Part shown: positions 42,798 to 50,434 of the stretch, one piece after another
Layout of the letters: each line of letters begins with the position of its first letter
How positions within the stretch are numbered: position 1 is the first letter of the stretch
Source: Rhodospirillales bacterium
GTDB taxonomy: Bacteria > Pseudomonadota > Alphaproteobacteria > Reyranellales > Reyranellaceae
DNA: 64,000 nucleotides
Assembly (NCBI GenBank): GCA_009377525.1
Contig: WHTW01000010.1
Span: forward strand, 28,007 to 92,006
Reading direction: 5' to 3'
Notes under the pieces: generated by a model
The model's input: only the letters and a program-made list of their open reading frames with translations
Database searches by the model: none
Told to the model about the DNA's origin: nothing
Position numbers and translations under genes: made by a program

Positions 42798-43415
42798 ATG
42801 AACGGCATTCACGACATGGGCGGGCTACAGAACATGGGACCTATCGTCGTCGAGGCGAACGAGCCGATCTTTCACGCGGACTGGGAGCGCGACGTTCTCG
42901 GTGTGAACTTCGCCCTTAACATGAGCGGCGTCTACACTGTCCACGAACTCCGTTATGCGATCGAGCAACTGCCGCCGGTGCATTATCTCGAGTCGCCATA
43001 CTATCTTCATTGGCTGGACGGCTTCGAGAGGCTACTCCAGGAGAAGGGCTATCTCACCGCGCAGGAGCTGGCGACAGGCCAGGTCGGTAGTGCCGTTGCC
43101 GCCCCCTCGCATCGCCCCGTGCCGGCGCCCCCGCGGGAGGTGCCGCAGTTCAAGGCCGGCGACCGTGTGCGGGCGAGGAACATCAATCCGCGAACGCACA
43201 CGAGGCTGCCGCGCTACGTTCGCGGACGCGCCGGCACTGTCGCCGCCGGCCTCGGTGCCTTAGCCTTCGCCGACGGGATCGCCCAGGGCAAGAGTCCCGA
43301 GCTGCAGCACGTCTACAGCGTCCGCTTCGAGGCGTCGGAACTTTGGGGTCCGGATAGCGGGTCCCGTGACGCCGTCTATATCGATCTCTACGAAAGCTAC
43401 GTCGAGGCGGCATGA
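42798..43415 (+). CDS. nthB: nitrile hydratase beta subunit
   Basis: 205 residues. It starts MNGIHDMGGLQNMGPI, the invariant beta-subunit N-terminus, followed by FHADWERDVLGVNFAL and SPYYLHWLDGFERLL. The C-terminal SH3-like part holds FKAGDRVRARNINPRTHTRLPRYVRG and HVYSVRFEASELWG. It forms the alpha-beta heterodimer that shields the metal site. The gene lies 32 bases after nthA and overlaps the accessory gene by four bases (ATGA). Confidence 0.95.
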   Translation: MNGIHDMGGLQNMGPIVVEANEPIFHADWERDVLGVNFALNMSGVYTVHELRYAIEQLPPVHYLESPYYLHWLDGFERLLQEKGYLTAQELATGQVGSAVAAPSHRPVPAPPREVPQFKAGDRVRARNINPRTHTRLPRYVRGRAGTVAAGLGALAFADGIAQGKSPELQHVYSVRFEASELWGPDSGSRDAVYIDLYESYVEAA

Positions 43416-43921
43416 GCGGCCTCGGCGACCTGTTGCGGCTCGATCCTGCCCAGGGCGGCCTCGCGGCGGACCTCGCCGTCGACAGCGGCGTGCCAGGCTT
43501 CGGCCAACCCTGGCATGCCGAGGCATTCGGAACGACGTTGGCGCTTTCGCAGGCGGGGGTCGTCTCCTGGGCCGAGTGGTTCGAAATCTTCACAGGGGAG
43601 ATTCGTGCCCGTCCGCAGCGGCCCGGCGAGACAAGCGAGGCTGCCTACTACCGGCAGTGGCTCGTCGCTCTCGAAGCCATCCTCGTCAAGCATTCGACAC
43701 TCGCACCGGAGGAGATTGCCGATGCGGTGGAGCATTGGCGGCGTTCGTATCTTAACACGCCGCACGGCGGCCCGGTCGTCTTCAGTCGTGAGTGGGGGGA
43801 CCTGCCGGAATCCGAGGATGATGGTCATGACCACCATCGGCATGATGGACGCCAGCATCGGAGCCATGCCGGAGGTTCTCGGCCCATCGCGGTAAGTCCC
43901 GCCACAGTAGTGAAGGATTGA
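43412..43921 (+). CDS. nitrile hydratase accessory/maturation protein with His-rich tail
   Basis: 169 residues. The helical core (FGTTLALSQAGVVSWAEWFEIF, YYRQWLVALEAIL, EEIADAVEHWRRSYLNTPHG) matches the small activator that helps insert cobalt into the alpha subunit. Past residue ~128 the tail reads DDGHDHHRHDGRQHRSH, seven His in seventeen residues, suggesting cobalt binding or storage; the typical activator is shorter and ends before this. The tail may also be partly a product of rearrangement, because the stop is shared (TTGA) with a truncated hydrolase fragment. Confidence 0.8.
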   Translation: MSGLGDLLRLDPAQGGLAADLAVDSGVPGFGQPWHAEAFGTTLALSQAGVVSWAEWFEIFTGEIRARPQRPGETSEAAYYRQWLVALEAILVKHSTLAPEEIADAVEHWRRSYLNTPHGGPVVFSREWGDLPESEDDGHDHHRHDGRQHRSHAGGSRPIAVSPATVVKD

Positions 43922-44163
43922 GCTTCGACATCACACGGTTGGTGCCGCTCCTCGAAGCCGCAGGTAGCGCAGGCTGCGCGATGAACATAAGCTGTGAATC
44001 GACCGCCCGCGACGCCATGATGCTGAACTACAAGGTCTTGTTCGTCTCCGATGCGACCGCGACGCATACGGATTTCGAGCACAACATTACCCTGAACAAC
44101 ATGATGCTGACATTTGCAGATGTGGTTTCAACGGCCGACGTCACTTCGCTGCTGAAAGCTTGA
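43918..44163 (+). pseudogene. C-terminal fragment of an isochorismatase-like hydrolase
   Basis: From GCAMNISCESTARDAMM to the end (SLLKA) this is a close copy of residues ~164-227 of the hydrolase at 41291, but on the other strand and without the N-terminal two thirds (no Asp38 or Lys135). The catalytic Cys position holds Ser (NIS instead of NIC). A TTG overlapping the accessory gene's stop could start an 81-residue peptide; it would not be an active enzyme. Confidence 0.75.
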
Positions 44164-44180
44164 ACTCCGTCCGCTTGCCG

Positions 44181-44216
44181 CAGTGGCTTTTCATTTCTCT
44201 GCAATCAGAGCCACTG
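44181..44216 (+). terminator. possible weak terminator hairpin
   Basis: CAGTGGCT and AGCCACTG pair perfectly across a 20-base loop, followed by TTTGTTGT. It lies 18 bases after the hydrolase fragment and would end the nitrile hydratase transcript. The loop is long and the T run broken, so efficiency is doubtful. Nothing else is seen from 44217 to 44348. Confidence 0.4.
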
Positions 44217-44348
44217 TTTGTTGTCCAACGCAAGATTCTTCCAGCGGACCATTGAGCCTGCAAGTTTGCACTGTTATCGTTCGTATCTGGATCAGGTTCA
44301 GCTTGGTGCGTACCCGATGCTGAGCGTGAGTAAGGGGGAGGTGCGTCC

Positions 44349-44774
44349 GTGCCAAGTCATGCTCTTCGTCATGCCGTCAACATCACCGGTGACCCAGCCA
44401 AGGTGCATGGCGCGCTCACGACCCTCGAGGGACTGAAGGGCTGGATGATGGCCGAAGTCTCAGGCAGCGGCGGCATCGGCTCGAAGTGGACTCTCAGATA
44501 TCCGAACGGTCCGACCTTCGTCTGGGAGGTCACCACGCAGGACGATCACAAGGTGGCATGGAAGTGCGCCTCGGGGCCGGGCGACTCGGCCGGCACGACC
44601 GTCACCTTCGATCTCGGCAGGACGCCGCACGGCCGCGTGCAGATCGCCTTCGCCCATGCCGGCTGGCCTCACCAGCAGGGCAACTTCGACAAGTGCAACG
44701 CGCTCTGGGGCATGATGCTGCATCATCTCCGGTCCTACGTGGAGAAAGGAAAGGTCGCACCCGCCTACTCCTGA
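44349..44774 (+). CDS. SRPBCC (START-like) domain protein
   Basis: 141 residues in the helix-grip fold: HAVNITGDPAKVHGALTTLEGLKGWM at the N-terminus, central strands SKWTLRYPNGPTFVWEV, and a C-terminal helix NALWGMMLHHLRSYVEKGK as in AHSA1/polyketide-cyclase relatives. It likely binds a hydrophobic or aromatic ligand. GTG at 44349 has GGGGGAGG eight bases upstream. It is 28 bases ahead of the UbiD gene and first in the SRPBCC-UbiD-UbiX-CopC operon. Confidence 0.8.
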   Translation: MPSHALRHAVNITGDPAKVHGALTTLEGLKGWMMAEVSGSGGIGSKWTLRYPNGPTFVWEVTTQDDHKVAWKCASGPGDSAGTTVTFDLGRTPHGRVQIAFAHAGWPHQQGNFDKCNALWGMMLHHLRSYVEKGKVAPAYS

Positions 44775-44802
44775 CGTGTTTCTCCAGACGGGGGTGCAGA
44801 CC

Positions 44803-46431
44803 ATGCAGCAGTCACTTGTCGATTTCGTCGCCGCCCTGGACAAGGCGGGCTTCCTCGTGCGCATCAAGGGTGAGGTCCGCGTCGACCAGATCCCCAAGCT
44901 CATGGAGGCCAACCCGACCAAGGCCATCCTGATCGAGAAGGTGAAGGACACCGAATTCTCGGTGCTGGCCAATGCCTATTCCAACCAGGAGATGTTCGCG
45001 TGGGCCATGGGCTGCGACAAGACGCGGACCGGGCTCGAGATGGTCGCGCGCTCCAAGGGGCGCATCAAGTGGGAGACGGTGACGACGGCGCCCTGCAAGG
45101 AAGTGATCCTGAAGGGCGATGACGTCGACCTGACGCGCCTGCCGCTGTTCCTGCATCACGACCGCGACGGCCACGCCTACACCAACGACAATCTCTTCAT
45201 CAGCAAGCATCCCGACACCGGTGTCTACGACTGGGGCATCTACCGCTCGATGTTCCGCACCAAGAACGAGAAGTCGGTCGACATGACCTGCACCTCGCAT
45301 CGCCAGCGCATTCACGCGATGGCGGCGGCGGCGAAGGGCCAGAATCTCGAGGTCGCGATCGTGCTGGGCGGCCCGACCATCGACAAGATCGCGGCCCTGG
45401 CCGGCGTCACCGCCGACACGGACGACTTCGAGGTACTCGGCGCCTTCTACGGCGCGCCGGCCAAGATGATCAAATGCGAGACCATCGACGTGATGGTGCC
45501 GGCGAACGCGGAGATCGTGCTCGAGTGCGAGCTGATGGCGCTTGAGGGTCTCGTCTATGACGAAGGGCCGTACGGCGAGTTCACCGGCATGTACGGCGGC
45601 GGCATCAAGCACAATTATCGCCTCAAGGTCAGGGCGATGACCTACCGCAAGGGCGGCATCTTCCAGCATTGCACGATCGGCGGCCTGCACCCCTGGTACA
45701 CCGACAACATGCTGCAGCTGCCGGCGATCGAGGCCGACCTGTTCAACGGGCTGAAGCAGGGCGGCATCGACGTGCGCGAAGTGCGCTGCCCGCTGGGCGG
45801 CCTGTCCAACATCGCCTATGCGAAGATCCACCCGCTTGGCGCGGGCGATTCCAAGCAGGCGCTGGGCATCATGCTGACCTGCTCCAAGCAGGGGCTGCCC
45901 AAGGTTGCCATGGTGTTCGACACCGACGTCGATATCTGGGACGACCAGGCGGTGCTGGCCGCCATGGCCTACCGCTACATGCCGGACAGGGATACGGTGC
46001 GGCTCGACGGGCTCAACACCATGACCGTCGACCCCAAGAGCACGACCCTGGGCATCTCCTCCAAGATCGGCCTGGACTGCACCGTGCCGCTGGGGCCGGA
46101 ATGGAACCCCAACGAGTTCGTGCGCAGCACCGTCACCGACCTCGGCGATCCGCCGGCCGGGCTCAAGATCATGACGGAAGAGGCGCTGACCAAGGATATG
46201 GAGGCGTTCATCGGCGCCCAGCCGCGCGCCTGGCACGAGATCCTGAAGCAGTATCACGGCCAGCCCTATCCGGTGCTCTACCGCGCGTTCGGCAACCTGC
46301 GCCACAGGCTTGGTCGCACCAACGACCCGCCCTGGTACCGCTACACGCTCTCCGCCACGCCGTTCTCGTGGGAGGCCAAGCCGCAGCCCATGAACCATTC
46401 AGATCCGCGCCACATCAAGACCGCGGGCTGA
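44803..46431 (+). CDS. UbiD-family prFMN-dependent (de)carboxylase (copy 1)
   Basis: 542 residues, usual size for UbiD. VYDEGPYGEFTGMYGG contains the active-site Glu and the prFMN-side loop, and DWGIYRSMF and CPLGGLSNIAYAKI are other conserved segments. Family members decarboxylate aromatic or alpha,beta-unsaturated acids. ATG at 44803 follows GGGGGTG. The flavin prenyltransferase UbiX is encoded eight bases downstream, so cofactor supply is built into the operon. The enzyme is not obviously the ubiquinone UbiD; the setting suggests an aromatic acid decarboxylase. Confidence 0.9.
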   Translation: MQQSLVDFVAALDKAGFLVRIKGEVRVDQIPKLMEANPTKAILIEKVKDTEFSVLANAYSNQEMFAWAMGCDKTRTGLEMVARSKGRIKWETVTTAPCKEVILKGDDVDLTRLPLFLHHDRDGHAYTNDNLFISKHPDTGVYDWGIYRSMFRTKNEKSVDMTCTSHRQRIHAMAAAAKGQNLEVAIVLGGPTIDKIAALAGVTADTDDFEVLGAFYGAPAKMIKCETIDVMVPANAEIVLECELMALEGLVYDEGPYGEFTGMYGGGIKHNYRLKVRAMTYRKGGIFQHCTIGGLHPWYTDNMLQLPAIEADLFNGLKQGGIDVREVRCPLGGLSNIAYAKIHPLGAGDSKQALGIMLTCSKQGLPKVAMVFDTDVDIWDDQAVLAAMAYRYMPDRDTVRLDGLNTMTVDPKSTTLGISSKIGLDCTVPLGPEWNPNEFVRSTVTDLGDPPAGLKIMTEEALTKDMEAFIGAQPRAWHEILKQYHGQPYPVLYRAFGNLRHRLGRTNDPPWYRYTLSATPFSWEAKPQPMNHSDPRHIKTAG

Positions 46432-46439
46432 GGCGGCCG

Positions 46440-47048
46440 GTGGCAGCGAGCCCGCCCGTCCGGCGCATGGTCGTCGGCATCACCGGCGCCTCGGGTACGG
46501 TCTACGGCATCCGTGTGCTGGAGATGCTGCGGGCCATGAAGATCGAGAGCCACCTCGTGATCTCCAAGGCCGGCGACCAGACGCGGTCGCTCGAGACCGA
46601 GCTGTCGGCGGCCGCGCTGCGCGCGCTGGCCGACAAGGTCTATGCACCGGGCGACATCGCCGCGGCCATTTCGAGCGGTTCGTTCCAGACGATGGGCATG
46701 ATCGTGGCGCCGTGCTCGGTGCGCACCTTGAGCGAGATCGCGACCGGTGTGACGTCGAGCCTCGTCGCGCGTGCGGCCGATGTCTGCCTGAAGGAACGCC
46801 GGCGGGTTGTCCTGATGTTCCGCGAGACGCCGCTGCATGCCGGGCACATCAAGAGCATGCTGGCCGTCACGGAAATGGGCGCCATCGTCGCCGTGCCGGT
46901 CCCCGCGTTCTATACGCGCCCGCGCACGGTCGACGAGATCGTCACCCATTCCGCTGCGCGCGTGCTCGACCTGTTCGGCCTCGACACCAAGGCCTTCCCA
47001 CGATGGACCGGCCCGTCCGGCGTGGCCGGGCGCAGGAGCGGCAAGTGA
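46440..47048 (+). CDS. ubiX: UbiX-type flavin prenyltransferase
   Basis: 202 residues. MVVGITGASGTVYGIRVLEML (FMN phosphate loop), ISSGSFQTMGMIVAPCSVRTLSEIATG and LMFRETPLHAGHIKSMLAVTEMGAI are diagnostic. It joins dimethylallyl phosphate to FMN to make the prenylated flavin used by UbiD. GTG at 46440 has GAGG at a fitting distance; an ATG at 46467 would remove nine residues. It is nested between UbiD and the CopC-like gene, overlapping the latter by one base. Confidence 0.93.
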   Translation: MAASPPVRRMVVGITGASGTVYGIRVLEMLRAMKIESHLVISKAGDQTRSLETELSAAALRALADKVYAPGDIAAAISSGSFQTMGMIVAPCSVRTLSEIATGVTSSLVARAADVCLKERRRVVLMFRETPLHAGHIKSMLAVTEMGAIVAVPVPAFYTRPRTVDEIVTHSAARVLDLFGLDTKAFPRWTGPSGVAGRRSGK

Positions 47049-47446
47049 TGCCGCAACGCCTGACGATCACGGCCCTGCTCGTGCTGCTGATGACGACCGC
47101 CAACCTCATCCCGGCCGTGCGCGCCCAGCAGACGGCGGATCAGGTCCACGTCATGGAGTCGACGCCGGCGGCCAATGCCATTATCGGCCGCAAGAGCAGC
47201 GCCTTCTTCGTGCGCTTCGACCGACCGGTCGACCACCTCAAGTCGACCCTGGTCATCAAGCAGGGGGACAAGGTGATCGAGCGCCTGCATCCGCGACTGG
47301 AATCGGCGCCGGAGGTGCTGTTCGCGGCCGCGCCGACCTTGCCGCCGGGCGATTACAAGCTGCACTGGGCGGTGATCACCCTGCAGGGCACGAAGGCCAT
47401 CGAGGGCGACATCCCCTTCAAGGTCTCTGACCAGCCGTCGCAATAG
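47048..47446 (+). CDS. exported CopC-domain-like protein
   Basis: 132 residues with a signal peptide (LTITALLVLLMTTANLIPAVRA) and a beta-sandwich resembling CopC: HVMESTPAANAIIG…FFVRFDRPVDHLKSTL…LPPGDYKLHWAVITLQG. The His of the typical copper site near the end (S-x-D-G-H) reads LQGTKAI here, so copper binding is uncertain. ATG at 47048 overlaps the ubiX stop by one base. Its presence in a UbiD/UbiX operon is unexplained. Confidence 0.7.
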   Translation: MPQRLTITALLVLLMTTANLIPAVRAQQTADQVHVMESTPAANAIIGRKSSAFFVRFDRPVDHLKSTLVIKQGDKVIERLHPRLESAPEVLFAAAPTLPPGDYKLHWAVITLQGTKAIEGDIPFKVSDQPSQ

Positions 47447-47468
47447 GCACAGCGTGCGGCCCGCTCGC

Positions 47469-48497
47469 TCAAGACACTTTGAGGATCCTGCGGCCCACGA
47501 GAATCGTCAGGAAGGCGACTGCCGTGCCGAGCGCCGCCTCGGCCAGTCGGTCGACCAGCAGCGGCTGCCAGGGCTGGCCACGGCCAAGGTTGCTCATGCC
47601 GATGGCGAGCGGCGAGAAGAAGAGCAGCGCGACACCGTAGTTGCGCGCCACCGCGATCTGCGCTGCCGCCTGGCAGACGATGATGATCGCGATCAGCGCG
47701 AGATGGCCGGGATTGAAGGAGAACAGGAAGGTGGCCACACTCACGCCGCCCAGCGTGCCCAGCATGAGGTGCATCGTGCGGCGCCAGACGTCGGCGGCGG
47801 CGAGCGCCGGCATCAGGGCAGCAACAGTGACCGCTGCCCAGAAGGGATTGCCAATGCCGAGAACGAGGGCGAGCACCCACGCCGTCAGCACGCCGAGCGT
47901 GGCGGCCACGATCAGGACCAGATGCTGCCGGCGGTCGAGATCTACGTAGCCCGAGGCGAGGCGGCGACGCCATCCGTCGGATTTCGGTTCCCTCCCCGGC
48001 TCGTTTCCGCGTGCGCCGATGCCGTTCAGCCAGGCGAGCAATACGGAGAGAGCGGCACCGCCCGCGCCAAGGGCGATGCCGAGCGGCAGGCGGTCCCAGC
48101 TCGTGGGGATGCTGGCGATGATCAGCAGCACCAGCACGAAGAACATCTCGCCGCGCGGCACCCATCGCATGGCCGCACCCAGCGTCGCTGTGGCGATCAC
48201 AGTGACGGCAAGCAGGACGCCCAGCACCGTGACCGGCGCCTGCGCGGCCGCATAGGCCATGGCAACTGCGATCGTGACGACCAGGCCTATGCCGGCGACG
48301 ATCTGCGTCTGCACACGCCGCTTTGCGGGTTCAGCGTTGCCGTAGAGCATCGCCAGCCCCCCGAACGCGGCATAGACGGCGAGGTCGAGACGGCCCACGG
48401 CATCGAGTGCCAGCAGCGGCAGGCCGACCGCCAGGGCGACGCGTATGGCGGCCTCGATGTCGTGGCGGCAGATATCGGCAATCAAGCGATGCATCAA
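47469..48497 (-). CDS. FUSC-family aromatic acid exporter-like membrane protein (copy B)
   Basis: 342 residues, same two-repeat membrane layout as copy A at 40245 and similar along its length (GRLDLAVYAAFGGLAMLYGN; DVWRRTMHLMLGTLGGVSVATFLFSFNPGHLALIAIIIVCQAAAQ). A hydrophilic insert near residues 165-180 is a little longer. It is convergent with the CopC-like gene and divergent from the second UbiD, with 35 bases between the latter starts, so it could be co-regulated with that decarboxylase. Confidence 0.8.
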   Translation of the reverse strand: MMHRLIADICRHDIEAAIRVALAVGLPLLALDAVGRLDLAVYAAFGGLAMLYGNAEPAKRRVQTQIVAGIGLVVTIAVAMAYAAAQAPVTVLGVLLAVTVIATATLGAAMRWVPRGEMFFVLVLLIIASIPTSWDRLPLGIALGAGGAALSVLLAWLNGIGARGNEPGREPKSDGWRRRLASGYVDLDRRQHLVLIVAATLGVLTAWVLALVLGIGNPFWAAVTVAALMPALAAADVWRRTMHLMLGTLGGVSVATFLFSFNPGHLALIAIIIVCQAAAQIAVARNYGVALLFFSPLAIGMSNLGRGQPWQPLLVDRLAEAALGTAVAFLTILVGRRILKVS

Positions 48498-48532
48498 CTA
48501 TTGTACTCGCGAAACGCAAGGACGGACTGACC

Positions 48533-49888
48533 ATGCCCTATCAAGATCTGCGTGCCTTCCTGACCGCCTTGAGAAACGCGGGTGAGCTCGTCGACATCGC
48601 ACGGCCGATCTCCCTCAAGTACGACATCGCCAAAGCCCTTGCCAAGACCAGTTCAGTCCAGGGCCCGGCGCTCATGTTCACTGAGACGGGCACGGAGTTT
48701 CCGCTGGTCGCAGGCGTCTACGGCAACCGCAGGCTGGCGCTGCTGGCCTTCGAGGCGACGGAGCAGACGATCCACGACAAGGTGCTCAAGGGGATCAACA
48801 ACCAGATCGGCCCCGTGGATTTCAGGGGAACACCGCCCTGCCAGGCGGTCGTGCTGACGGGCGACGCGATCGACGTCACGAAGCTGCCGGTGCCGACCTA
48901 CAGCCCGAAGGACGGCGGCGCCTACATCACCGCCGGCATCGTCGTGTCGGAGAATCCCGAGACCGGCATTCCCGATATCGGCAACTACCGCTTCCAGATC
49001 CTGGGGCCCAAGGAGATGGGCGTGTTCTCGGCGCCGAATCATCGCTTCGGCAAGAACATCGCCCACGCGACGGCGATGGGGAAGGAGCTGCACGGCGCGG
49101 TCGTGATCGGCGTCGATCCGATGACGATGTTCTCCTGCCAGGTCCAGTCGAGTGACGCGACCAACGACTGGTTCGTCGCCGGCGGGCTTCGCGGCGCAGC
49201 GGTCGAGCTCAACCGGGCCGTCAGCAACGACCTGAAGGTGCCGGCGCGCGCCGAGATCGTGATCGAGTTCACGGTCGACACCAAGACCCAGAAAATGGAA
49301 GGCCCGCTCGGCGAGTACACCGGCTACTACACGGCGGCCTCGCCCAAGCCGGTCGCGCGGATCACCGCGATCACGCACCGCAAGGATGCGATCTTCCAGG
49401 GTTTGCTGACCGGAAAGCCAATCACCGAGAATCACGTGCTCAAGCAGATTCCATTCGAGACCTCGATCCTGCGGCAGCTCCAGGCGCAGTTCCCGACCAT
49501 CTCGGATCTCTCGATCAACAGCTCGGGCGGCGTGCAGGTCTATGTCGTGATCGCCATGAAGCCGCGCTACGAGGGCGAGGCCAGGCAGGCGATCCTCGCC
49601 GCCATGGCGTCCAACCTGCATCCCAAGTGGGTCATCGCCGTCGAACCCGACATCGACATCCGCAGTTCGGCCGAGGTCGAGTGGGCGCAGTCGTTCCGCG
49701 TCAAGCCTCGCGAAGACGTCTTCGTCGTCGATCGCACCGCCACTGCGCCGCTCGATCCCCATACCGATGGCGGCTACTCCTCCGCGGTCGGCATCGATGC
49801 CACGCGACCTTTCGGCGTCGAGTTTCCCGAGGTTTCGGAAGTCCCCGGCTGGCGCGACTTCGACCTGCCGGAGATCGACAGGGGTTAG
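48533..49888 (+). CDS. UbiD-family prFMN-dependent (de)carboxylase (copy 2)
   Basis: 451 residues, about 90 shorter than copy 1 and clearly divergent from it. Family features: MEGPLGEYTGYYT (active-site Glu loop), IGNYRFQILGPKEMGVF, and IVVSENPETG. It begins PYQDLRAFLTALRNAGELVDI, the normal UbiD N-terminus. Likely a decarboxylase of a different aromatic or heteroaromatic acid. UbiX at 46440 can serve it. It is divergent from FUSC copy B and followed at eight bases by a sulfatase relic. Confidence 0.9.
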   Translation: MPYQDLRAFLTALRNAGELVDIARPISLKYDIAKALAKTSSVQGPALMFTETGTEFPLVAGVYGNRRLALLAFEATEQTIHDKVLKGINNQIGPVDFRGTPPCQAVVLTGDAIDVTKLPVPTYSPKDGGAYITAGIVVSENPETGIPDIGNYRFQILGPKEMGVFSAPNHRFGKNIAHATAMGKELHGAVVIGVDPMTMFSCQVQSSDATNDWFVAGGLRGAAVELNRAVSNDLKVPARAEIVIEFTVDTKTQKMEGPLGEYTGYYTAASPKPVARITAITHRKDAIFQGLLTGKPITENHVLKQIPFETSILRQLQAQFPTISDLSINSSGGVQVYVVIAMKPRYEGEARQAILAAMASNLHPKWVIAVEPDIDIRSSAEVEWAQSFRVKPREDVFVVDRTATAPLDPHTDGGYSSAVGIDATRPFGVEFPEVSEVPGWRDFDLPEIDRG

Positions 49889-49895
49889 GCATTTC

Positions 49896-50434
49896 ATGTC
49901 GAACGAGGACACCCCATCCAATACCTCGCGCCGGCTGGCGATGACGTCGGGAGCAGCGCTGCTCGGCACGACGATCATTGGAAACATGTCGGCCAATGCC
50001 CAGCCGGCCGGAACGCCGGCTTCGGCGCCGCCGGCAGGCGCGATGCCGCAGCGCTACAACATCCTGTTCGTGCTGGTCGACCAGGAGCACTTCCTTTCGA
50101 AGTGGCCGTTCCCGGCCGGCGCGCGAGGCCATCAAGAAGAAGTCCGCTACCTTCCTCAATCACCGGGCGGCCTCGTGCGTCTGCTCCTCGGCCCGGTCCG
50201 TCGTCTACACGGGCCGGCACATCCAGCGACAGGCATTGCCGACAAATTTGAACCACGTCTGACAGCGTGATCTGTCGACCAGCATCAAGACCGCTTCAAG
50301 GATTACTTCGGCGTCGGCGACCCGATCGACGGGTCGGGAAGGACAATGGCCACTTCCTGCCGATCCGCGGCGGCAAGTGGCATTTTCCCCTGCCAGCGAG
50401 AGATAGGTGGCGAAAGGCGGTCGTCGTTCATTGA
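49896..50434 (+). pseudogene. sulfatase, N-terminal relic with frameshifts
   Basis: A Tat-type signal (SRRLAMTSGAALLGTTIIG) and the first sulfatase strand (YNILFVLVDQEHFLSKWP) are in one frame from the ATG at 49896. Near 50118 the reading moves to another frame that holds FLNHRAASCVCSSARSVVYTG, the formylglycine signature with its Pro changed to Ser (CSSAR). Further pieces (DYFGVGDPIDGSG, GGKWHFPLP) follow in other frames with large gaps. Sulfatases have 450-550 residues; under 180 are left. It ends convergent with the CoA ligase. Confidence 0.75.
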
